From Halicephalobus mephisto (Eukaryota > Nematoda > Chromadorea > Rhabditida > Panagrolaimidae): DNA of 64,000 nucleotides. The position numbers were made by a program, and so were the translations under genes. Of the stretch, positions 32,401-44,400 are shown one piece after another. The stretch is from assembly GCA_009193035.1 (NCBI GenBank), contig SWDT01000043.1, forward strand, positions 1-64,000, given 5' to 3'. The notes beneath the pieces are model-generated. The model made no database searches, was not told the origin of the DNA, and saw only the letters and a list, made by a program, of their open reading frames with translations. Every line of letters starts with the position of its first letter. Position 1 is the stretch's first letter.

Positions 32401-35400
32401 GTATCAGATACAATATATTCAATGTATATTACGTTGATATTAATCCATCGAATATAATGTATCTGATATATTAGAATCGTTTCAATGCACTCTTTCTTGT
32501 GTGTAAGGGTTAAGGATAGACATGCTTTATTCACGGACAATATAGAATCTAACATGATAGATAGCAAGGATAAATAGTCAGATTGTATTGTTAAGAATTG
32601 TCGTATCTCTTTTATAATTCACTATGGGCTGTAGTTCCTTGTGCCCTACTTTACTCTGAAGTCCTGTTATTCAGTAATGTCTGCTGGATTTAGGACTTTC
32701 AGAATCTAATAAAGACAGAATATTTGAGAATCTTGGGGAATCTTTAGTATCTTTCAAAATATCGTCGAAAGTTTTTGAACATTATGTAATTCTTGAAGGT
32801 TTCTGGAATGTAATAGATTCTGAAATCTTCGGAGATCTTAAAAAAGTTCCAAAATTTTATAAACTTCCAAAACTGACTAAAAATTTTCACTTTCGAAGAT
32901 CATATGAAAATTCTTACAATTTTTCAGAATTCAGTGACGGCTTCTAGAATTTTCCATAATTGTGTATAAATTTTCAAAATCCAACAAAATTTGAAGTCGG
33001 AATTCCGGGAATTTTTAGAAAATTCTCCAAATAAATTTTGAAAGAAAATTTATTTTTAATTTCTATAATTATATAATCCATGAAAACTTACAGTATCCAA
33101 AAGGCCGCTGAACTACAATCCCCGAAGAAACATGTCCCTTCCCCCGATCGCGAGCGAGAACCTCCTCCAAGTACCCTCGGAGCGGGTGACGGAACACCCG
33201 ATGAGAGCTCTTCATCAATTCATCCAGAACAATGTCAACAATAATTCTGTTCGAGACTCCATTGAAGAAATAGATTCAGAAGACGAAAACAACGACGCTA
33301 ACTCCCTCAATGGCTCCTCCGGCAAGTACCTCGAGGTCAAGGCCAGGTATCCGTTCCCTCCCAGACCCCGTTCTCCTACTCGATAAGCTTGCAATTTTTA
33401 GCTTCTTGCTTTGTTCTGTTTTGGCTTGGATTGCGGCTTTAAAATAACAGAGTTAATCTCGGATTAATTTTATTATTAGTTATAAGGAAAAGTTTCCGTT
33501 CGGAAGTTATAAATTTCTCTTTTTCAATTTCTTTAACATTGAAATTTCAATCAAATTATCATTTTTTCTAATATTTTTGTATTTTGAGAAACTCCAGAAG
33601 GTCCTTCATAATTCTACATGAAATTTAATATATGAAAACTTAGGAAAAACAATTTTATTTTGATTTAAATTAAAAACACCAATTTCAACGAATAAAGTTT
33701 CAGTCAAAATATCATTATTTTCCGGATATTTTTCTATCATTAGATACTCCAGAAGGTGTTTCACAATCCTATATGAAATTTAATATATGAAACCTTAGGA
33801 AAAAACAATTTTATTTTGATTTAAATTAAAAACACCAATTTCAATTAATGAAATTTCAATCAAAATATCATTATTTTCCGGATATTTTTGTATTTTTAGA
33901 AACTCCAGAAGATGTTTCACAATCCTATATGGATATTCATATATGAAACCTTAGGAAAAAACAACTTTATTTTGATTTAAATTAAAAACACCAATTTCAA
34001 CTAATGAAATTTCAATCAAAATATTATTATTTTGGATTGCTTTTTATATCTTCAGAAACTCCGAAAGTTCATCTATAGCTTATATGTGTTTTTATATAAA
34101 AATTGAAAAATAACATGATTTTAATCGAAATTTTAGTATTTTGAAAAATTTGAAATTCATCGAACGGTTCCTGAGCGGAAATTTCCGTCTTCCACGCTTC
34201 ATTAAAGTAAATCCGAGGTTGGCTCTCGTTTAATCCCTGGCTTCCTGAGTGCTTATTTTCTTTCCATCAATTTCAGTACCTTCCAAAAACGAAATTAAGC
34301 TTTTTTAATTTCAGTTTACCTTTCTTTTGTGCTCATTACTGTAGAATTTTAGAAAATTCTTTTTTTAGGAAATCCAAAAAAACTAATTTTGGAAACCCCA
34401 AAATTTGCACAAATAGTTTTGGAATATTTGTTTTTGAGATACCCTACGGCAAAATTTACCCTAAATTCTTTTTTACAAACATGTGCTGACCGGATTATCC
34501 AGAGGGTTTCGAAATTCTGTCGCAATCCAGAATCCTGTTTCTAAAAACTCTCCTTCGTTGTAGTCTTCAGATTTTTATAATTTTTCGAATTTTTTAAAAA
34601 AATCGAAAAATTTTATTTTTTTTTAAAAATTGAAAAATTTTATAAATTTTCATTTTTTTTTAAAATCGAAAAATTTCATTTTTTTTTAAAAATTGAAAAA
34701 TTTTATTTTTTTTTAAAAATTGAAAAATTTTATAAATTTTCATTTTTTTTTAAATCGAAAAATTTTAAAATTTTGTTTTTAAAAAAAAATAAAATTTTTT
34801 TATAATTTTCATTTTTTTTTTAAAATGAAAAAATTATTTTTATAAATTTTGTTTTTGACTGGTTCAATGTTTTTTTTAAATTTTTAATTAATCCATTCAT
34901 TTTTGAATGAAAAATAATTTTGATAAATCTTGGACATATTATTTTAGAAAAATAAATGGAGCATGTTGTGAAATTTTTTGTGGATTTTTGGGAATTTTAA
35001 AATTGCAGAAATTCGAGATTTGAGAAGTTTACAATGGATTTTTGAATTTTTTTGAGATTTTGAAAAACTTTGAAAATTTCGAAATTTAAAAAAATTTTTG
35101 GAGGTCTTTTAAAATTTGAATATTTTTGAAAATTTCTGAATTTTTATAAATTTTTGAAGTTTTGAAATTTCAAAATTTTCTAAAACACTTCCAAAATTTG
35201 AATATTTTTGAAAATTTCTGAATTTTTATAAATTTTTTGAAGTTTTGAAATTTCAAAATTTTCTAAAATATTTCCAAAATTTGAATATTTTTGAAAATTT
35301 CTAAATTTTTTATAAATTTTTTGAAGTTTTGAAATTTCAAAATTTTCTAAAATATTTCCAAAATTTGAATATTTTTGAAAATTTCTGAATTTTTTATAAA

Positions 35401-38400
35401 TTTTTTGAAGTTTTGAAATTTCAAAATTTTCTAAAACACTTCCAAAATTTGAATATTTTCGAAAATTTCTAAATTTTTTATAAATTTTGAAAAATTCTGA
35501 AAAACTGAAAATTTTTGAAATTTCGAAATTTTGGAAATTTTTGAATTTTTTATAAAATTTTAAAAAATTCTATTTTTTTGAGATTTTTGAACATTTTAGG
35601 ATCTTCTATTTGATTGTTAAAAATTATTCAAAATTTTGAAAATTGAAATTTTTCACGAAATTTTGGAAATTTTCAGAATTCTTGTAAAATTCTGAAAAAC
35701 TTCAAAATTTGCTGATTTTAGAACATTTATAAATTTCCTGGAAATCCTAAAATGTTCCAAAAAATCTCATGAAATTCTGAAATGTTCCGGAAATTTGAAA
35801 TTTTTAAGAATTCGGAACTTCGTAAATCTTGGAATATTCTATGACTTCGTGAAATTCTAATTTTATTAAAAATAATTTCAAATTTTATGTTTCATTTTTT
35901 TTAGAAATTTTATGTTTTCGAAAATGATTGTAAATTTTTTTTTAAATTTAAAAATTCTGAAATAAGTTAATTAAAAATTTTCGGACTTTAATGTCTGTCT
36001 TAATCCCGTTCATTCGGGACATTTGCGTCAACTTCCAGACTTCCATTGTCGTGGAACGCGAATCTGATTCCGACTTGAGATTTCCTGGAAATTACAGAAT
36101 CCGATTTATCTCTGCACAAAAAGCGTAACTTTTGCCTTCGTAACAATTGCGAAATGTGACACAATCGTTATATTTTTCATGAATATTTGACTTTTGTGAC
36201 GAAAAATAAAAAATAATAGTGACGATTTGCAGTTCTTACTGTTTTAAAAATTTCGCTTATCTTTGTGGGTAGAGATTTTGGATAGTGTCTATTTCCAACT
36301 CAAATCAAAGTTTTCTAGTCACTATCCAAAAAAATTTTAATACACAAAAAATCACTATCCAAGAACAATTTCAATACACAAAAAAGTATAACTTTTGCCT
36401 TCGTAACAATTGTGTTACATTTCACGATTATTACATTTTTCATGAGTATTTGACTTTTGTGACGAAAAATAAAAAATAATAGTGACGATGTACGTTTGTT
36501 ACTGAATTAAAAATTTCGCTTTTTCGTGTGTGAGGACGAATCAAGGCTCAAACTCCCAGTATTTAAGGAAGCTGCCAAACCCCGTCATTCGTGTGGCAGT
36601 CATTAAGGCTCTGTTATATCTTACTGTATTTATCCCCTATACTGTCCTATTGTCCTATTGTCCTATTGTCCCTGGATTTGGGTTATTCGTGTCTTACTGT
36701 ACCTCAATAAAGAAGAACTATTCCTTTAAAGACAAAAAAGCGAAACTTTTAATATTTTAACAAATTTAAATATTTATTATTTTTTTTATTTTTCGTCACA
36801 AAAGCCAAATATTTATAAAAAATATGACGATTGTGTTACATTTTGCAATTGTTACGAAATCGAAAGTTTCGCTTTTTGTGTAAATTTGGGTTTTTTGTGT
36901 CTTACTGTACCTCAATAAAGAAGAACTATCCTTGTCTTCTAGCGACTAGGACTGCGCGGATTACGTCAACTTCCAGACTTCCATAAACGAATCTGGGATT
37001 TCCTCGAAGGACTTGTAACTAAGCTCCTGAAAAAAATCACAAAATTCACGTCATGACGATTAGTTCGAATTTTTCCTTGGAGAATTTACACCGAAGAAAT
37101 TTGAAAAAGTATTTGTTCTTTTGTGAAGGATATTTGATGTAATCTTCCATCGTGAGCTTAGTGGTTGTTCAGATGAGTATTATCTAAGCTACTCAACAGA
37201 AAAAATTAAATATCATTCGTGACGGGACCAGTTCTTACGTCTTTGCTTAAATATTTTTTTTATTTTATAAATCAATAAATTTCAATTTTTTATAAACTTT
37301 ATTTTTTTAAAACTTCATAAAAATCGAAATTTATTGATTAATATCAAAATGAAACTTGAAAAGTATTGGTCCCATCACGAATGTTTGGTTTTTCTTATTT
37401 ATGTTTTTAGTATTGTTTTTGAAAAATCATTATTTTTAAATAAAAAATTTAAACATTATTCGTGACGGGACCAGTTCTTACGTCTTTACTTAAGTATTTT
37501 TTTTATTTTATAAATCAATAAATTTTGATTTTTTATAAACTTTATTTTTTAAAACTTCATAAAAATCGAAATTTATTGATTAATATCAAAGTAAAATTTA
37601 AAAAATATTGGTCCCGTCACGAATGTTTGGTTTTTCTTATTTATGTTTTTAGTATTGTTTTTGAAAAATCATTATTTTTAAATAAAAAATTTAAACATTA
37701 TTCGTGACGGGACCAGTTCTTACGTCTTTGCTTAAATATTTTTTTTTATTTTATAAATCAATAAATTTCGATTTTTTATAAACTTTATTTTTTTAAAACT
37801 TCATAAAAATCGAAATTTATTGATTAATATCAAAGTAAAAATTAAAAAATATTGGTCCCGTCACGACTGATGTTTGGTTTTTCTTATTTATGTTTTTAGT
37901 ATTGTTTTTGAAGAATCATTACTTTTGAATTTAAAAAATTTAAACGTCATTCGTGACGGGACCGGTACTTACGTCTTTACTTAAGTATTTTTTAACCAAA
38001 AATGACAAGTTTTGTTTTTTCCTCTGAATTACTAGAAAATGACGAGTGAGAAACAATTTTATTAAAGACAATTGAAATTTATTCATTCATGGAAAAAATA
38101 GAAAAAGTGGGAAAAGTAGAAAAAATAGGAAAAATAGAAAAAATAGAAAAAATAGAATAGGAAAAGTAGAAAAAATAGAAAAATAAAAAGAATAGAAAAA
38201 ATAGAAAAAATAGGAAAAATAGGAAAATAAGAAAAATAGGAAAATAAGAAAAATAAAAAGAATAGAAAAAATAGGAAAATAAGAAAATAAGAAAATAAGA
38301 AAAATAGAAAAAATGGAAAAAGTCGAAAAAGTCGAAAAAGTCGAAAAATAGAAAAAATAGAAAAAGTCGAAAAAATAGAAAAAGTAGAAAAAGTAGAAAA

Positions 38401-41400
38401 AATAAAAAGAATAGAAAAAATAGGAAAAATAGGAAAATAAGAAAAATAGAAAAAATGGAAAAAGTCGAAAAATAGAAAAAGTCGAAAAAGTAGGAAAAAT
38501 AGAAAAAATAGAAAAAATGGAAAAAACAAATATGTACCGTATTAGTTCTGTCACGAATGATACTTGTTTTTTTTTCAACTAGAACTTAGTTCCTTAAATA
38601 TCCATTGATCTAATTTATAAGCAAAAAATAAATCAAAATTATTTTTAACAAATATCATTTAATTTTATAATTTTTTAAAAATAATCATGATTTTGTTTCA
38701 TTTCTAAGAAATTTAATTCAACAAATGAGTACAAAAAATCATTTTAAATAACTTTATACTTTCTACATGGGATTTGAAAAGCTATTCTAGGTAAATTTTC
38801 ATTTTTTGCGGTCTCGGGAAAAATTTTAAATGTTCTTAGATTTGAGGACTAGTCTTCAGAATTCTAGATTCTGAAGGTTGAGTGTTGCTTCTGATTTCAT
38901 ATTTAGAGTCTACAGGTTCGATTATGTTTTTGTAAATGATTTTTATTGGAAAATAACTTTAAAATTAGAACATACGTCTTTGAGATACAAACATCTGAAA
39001 CATAAGTATTATAAATTCAGAATCTTAAATTCTGAAGTTTGACCATTGCTTCTGATTTCATATTTAGAGTCTACAGGTTCGATTATATTGTTGTAAATGA
39101 TTTTTATTCAAAAATAACCTCAAAATTAGAACATAGATGCTTAGGATACATATGTCCAGGACATGAATATCATATGATCCAGAATCTTGAATTCTGAAGG
39201 TTGACTGTTGATTCTATATTCGGAATCTACAGATCTAATTGTGTTGTTGTATATGCTTTCTGTTCAAAAATAACCTCAAAATTAGAACATAGATGCTTAG
39301 GATACATATGTCCAGGACATGAGTATCATATGATCCAGAATCTTGAATTCTGAAGGTTGACTGTTGACTGTTGATTCCATATTCAGAATCTACAGATCTA
39401 ATTGTGTTGTTGTAAATACTTTCTGTTCAAAAATAACCTCAAAATTAGAACATAGATGCTTAGGATACATATGTCCAGGACATGAGTATCATATGATCCA
39501 GAATCTTGAATTCTGAAGGTTGACTATTGATTCCATATTCGGAATCTACAGATCTAATTGTGTTGTTGTAAATACTTTCTGTTCAAAAATAACCTCAAAA
39601 TTAGAACATAGATGCTTAGGATACATATGTTACAGGGCGGTTTTGACACAAAAGATACTCGAATTATTTTTAAACCAATTTTGTTCTTCTTTATTTAGAA
39701 AATTACTAATTAAATTCCTGGTCAAAGAACAAATTAAATATCATTCGTTGTGAAGCCAAAACATCTTAATTGAATAAATTTTTAATTTGCATTTTTTTGA
39801 ATATAAATTCGAAAAATATTCCTTCGCGAAGGATGTTTAGTTTTTTCAAACATAATACAGTGGAACATGGATATCAGATATCCCAGCTATAATATATCTT
39901 GGATTATATCATGTGGTCTGAGTGAGTGAGTTTGGTTAATCTGTCTTCGAATTTATCCCCGCTATGGTATATCCTTATAAGATACGCTCTGGCCAGTTCC
40001 AAGGGGATACTTTATATCCCGGTTCTACTGTACAACAAGATTTTGATATCAGATACCTCCACTATAACATATCTTTTGTTATATCATACACTTTGCCCGG
40101 TTCCAAGGGGTACTTTATATCCAAGTTCGGCTGTACAATAGAACTTGGATATAAAATACCCCCGCTATAGCATATCTCTTGTTATATCATACGGCATGAG
40201 TGAATTTGGTTAGTCTGCCTTCAAATTTATCCCCGCTGTAATATATCCTTTCTTATAATATACACTTTGCCCGATTCCAAGGGGTACTTTATATCCAAGT
40301 TCGGCTGTACAATAGAACTTGGATATAAAATACCCCCGCTATAACATATCTCTTGTTATATCATACGGCATGAGTGAGTTTAGTTAGTCTGCCTTCAAAT
40401 TTACTCCCATTATAATATATCCTTTCTTATATCATACGCTTTATCCGATCCCAAGGGGTACCTTATATCCAAGTTCGACTGTATTGGTATTTGATATTTT
40501 AAAAAATCACTAAATTCATGATCAAATATCGTTCGTTTCAGGACCAAAATTACTTGATTTTAATATTTTCTATATTTTAATTTTTCTAAAAATAAATTTT
40601 CAATTCTTGATTTTGGCAAGAATAATAATTAATTTTTTTAAAATAATTTTCATACATAATTCTTAAAAATTATCAAATTTATAAAAAAAATTAAATTTTT
40701 TTCATTTTAGGATTAATTTCGAATTTTTGATCTTGCCACGAATAAAAATTAATTTTTTTTAAATGTTTATAAATATTTTAAAAATTATTAAATTTATAAT
40801 TTTAAAAAAATCAAATTTTTTATTTTAAAAAAATCAAATTTTTTATTTTAAAAAAATCAAATTTTTTATTTTAATTTTTTAACAATTTCCAATTTTTGAT
40901 CCCGACACGAATTATGTTTGACTCGTGCCATCCAGCAACTTAGTTATTAATCTTTTAATATTTTATAGCATTTTTATGGATTTATTTTCCAAAAAATTTA
41001 TTAAATTTGAAATTAAATCTGATTTATCCGTTTTAAAGATTTTACTAACACAAATTAAAAATTCTTAAAATTAATTTTTCCCTTCAAGACTCATTTTTTA
41101 ATTATTTTAGATTTTTTAGATTTTTTATTTTTTTAATTTTTTCAAATTTTCAAATTTTTTTAGATTTTTGAATTTTTTGAATTTTTTAATTTTTTTGAAT
41201 TTTTAAAAATTTTTGAATTTTTTTAGATTTTTTTATTTTTTTTTTTGAATTTTTTTTATTTTTTTTTTTGAATTTTTTTACTTTTTCGGATTTGATGGGA
41301 TTCGGCCAATTTGAAAACTCAATTTGACCGAAGATTGCCCTTGGTCGTTTTCAGTCTAATTTTCGAAATGCTTACTTTCAGTTTTTTCTAGCTTTGCTTT

Positions 41401-44400
41401 TTCGTTTTGGAACTATGTTGAAAACGAATCCTTCAAGGACCATGAGATCGAATTCCCTGAACGTTCCGGATGGGGCTGTAGCTTTGAGTATCCAGATCCC
41501 TGACCCCGGAGTCCTCAGGAAGTCCTCCGTCTGTTGCTGTTCCAGATGCTCCTGGGTTTCTGAAGCAGAAAGACCACTGAGCGGAATGACCTCCTCTACG
41601 GATATCGATTCCAGTAAGTTTATCTCTTAAATTATTGACACACCTGTGAGATGAGAAAAATATGAATTTTTATAAAAATTACATAAGAAAGAATCCAGTG
41701 CTATATGCCATCAAAGTTAATGGTCAAACTTGGTCATCAAAGTTTGAGGTCAAAGTTTGAGATCGGAGTTTGAGGTCGAAGTTCGGAATCAAAGTTGATC
41801 ATCAAAGTTTGAAACCAAAGTTCGAGATCGAAGTTTGAAATCGAAATTCGATATCAAAGTTGGTCATTAAAGATGATCATCAAAGTTCGAGATCGAAGTT
41901 TGACATCAAAATTTGTAGTCAAAGTTGGTCATCAAAATTTGAAATCGAAGTTGGTCATCAAAGTTCGGAATCAAAGTTTGAGGTCGAAGTTCGAAATCAA
42001 AGTTCGAAGTCCAAATTCAACATCAAAGTTTGAGGTTGATCATGAAAATTCGAAATTAAAATTTGAATTTTTCACGTTAAAACAACATTTAAAGATTTTT
42101 TCTATTTCAAAAAGTTGTTTTATCAAAATTGATAAACTTAATTTTTCGATTTTTCGAATAATATCTGTCCAGCAAATCGTATCCTAACACGAAAAGTCCG
42201 AATTTCGACTTGAATTTCTAACTGTTAACTTTGATAAAACAAAACACTGATCTGACAAAACAAATTAGGAACGCAAAAATGTAGGAAAATTCTAAAAGTT
42301 GTTTATTTTTGAACACTTTTGTAACTATTTAGCATTATTAACACAAAAAAACCGTAATTTTTGGCTTAATAATAATTGTAAAATATAAAATTTTTATGAT
42401 TATTTGGCATTTTTGACGAAAATTGAAACCTAACAGTGATGATTTCCATCTTTTACGGAACTAAAAATTACTTTTTTTATATATTATAATTAATTAAAAG
42501 TAAGAATAAAATTTACGCAAAAAACTGTAATTTTTGGCTTAATAATAATTGTAAAATATAAAATTTTTATGATTATTTGACATTTTCGACGAAAATTGAA
42601 ACTTAACAGTGACGATTTCCATCTTTTACAGGATTAAAAATTACTTTTTTTATATATTATAATTAATTAAAAAGGAAGGGTCAACTTTACACAAAAAACT
42701 GTAACCTTTGACTTAATAACATTTGTAAAATATAAAATTTTTATGATTATTTGGCATTTTTGACGAAAATTGAAACTTAACAGTGACGATTTTCATCTTT
42801 TACAGGATTAAAAATTACTTTTTTTTGTATGAATTAGTTAAATTTTTGATTTTAGTTTCTCAGTCATCTTATACTCGACCTCAGAGTGAATCTTGTTTGA
42901 ACACTTTCAACAACAACCACTCTCCGACGATGAGGTCTGTGTCGGCGGAGTTCGTTCAGTCTCCGTCGTCCCCGAAGATACCCCCCAGGACTCAATCGAA
43001 GACCAGCATCAGCACCCGGCCTTCCCTCGACGGCACCATCGGACAGATTTGTTTTAAGTTTTTTTACAACCTCGAAATGGGGTCCCTGGATGTCCGTGTG
43101 ATCGAATGCCGGGATTTGCCGCATTTTGGAAAGCATAATCCTAATCCCGTCGTTTATGTCAGTCTTCTTCCTGACGACGGATATCTTGAACATTCGAAAG
43201 TTAAAACAAAATGTCGAAAAAATTCACATAATCCTATTTTTGGAGAAATTATTAAATTTCCAAATTTGACAAAATTCGAACTTGACGACAGATCTGTTAA
43301 TTTCGAAGTTTTCCATGTTGATTCTTTTTCGAAAAAATCCATCATCGGAGAAACAGAAATCAGGATCGAAGATTATCCGTGGTCGACAGAAGAACCCGTC
43401 TGGATGCCCCTGAGGAAACAGACACTTCATCCAGAAGCTCCAGAACAGAATCAGGAAATCGCCTCCAGAAGGGGCATGTTGAGCTTCGAAATCTCCTTCA
43501 AAATCAAAGACGAAAAAAATCAAAAAGGCGATATTCACTTCTTCGTCAAGTACGGTAGCAACCTCACTGGAGACCCTCCTATCTTGTGCAAACTGCCCTT
43601 CGTCAAAGCGTAAGTAAATTAAAAATTACAAAATTTAAAATTACGAAATTTAAAAGTTATAAAATTACTAAATTACTAAATTACAAAATTTAAAATTACC
43701 AAATTACTAAATTTAAAATTACTAAATTTAAAATTACAAAGTTTAAAAGTTACAAAATTTAAAATTACTAAATTTAAAATTACTAAATTTAAAATTACTA
43801 AATTACGAAATTTAAAATTACAAAATTTAAAATTACAAAGTTTAAAAGTTACAAAATTTAAAATTACTAAATTACGAAATTTAAAATTACAAAATTTAAA
43901 AGTTACAAAATTACTAAATTCAAAGTTTAAAATTACGAAGTTTAAAAATTACTAAATCACTAAATCATAAAATTTTAAAATTACTAAATTTAAATCGGAA
44001 ATTTCGAACTTGTTTTGAGACGCATTTTTTAAATTCCTAAAGTATTGTAAAAAAGTAAATTAATTTTTACCGAAATTTATTGAATTTACTTTTTTGGAGA
44101 AATTTAAAAACAAAAAAAATTGTTGTAAAATGAACTTCGAAAAGTTTCAAAGTACTGTAGAAAAATTTAAAAGTGATTTGATTTCTACAATGAATCTCCT
44201 GAATTACTGTATTTTGTAGTTTCATTTTTTTTATTAAAAATTTAAAAAAATTTAAATCATTTTTTTAAAAATTTTAATGAGTAATGGAGTCCATCTTCAG
44301 GGAGTTCTTTGATTTTATGATAATTATTACGAAATAACTCTCACAAAATCAACGCGCAAATTACTGTAATTCTTGTAAAATTCTTACTATTCGCCTCGAG

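Noticed and set aside
38083..38578. Two long phenylalanine-rich minus-strand frames
   Set aside because: Products of the purine-only simple repeat; no complexity beyond F, I, S, L and Y.
41873..42187. 104-codon plus frame in Slp intron
   Set aside because: Made by the 21-bp GTCAAAGTT repeat; no splice signals in phase with the Slp exons.
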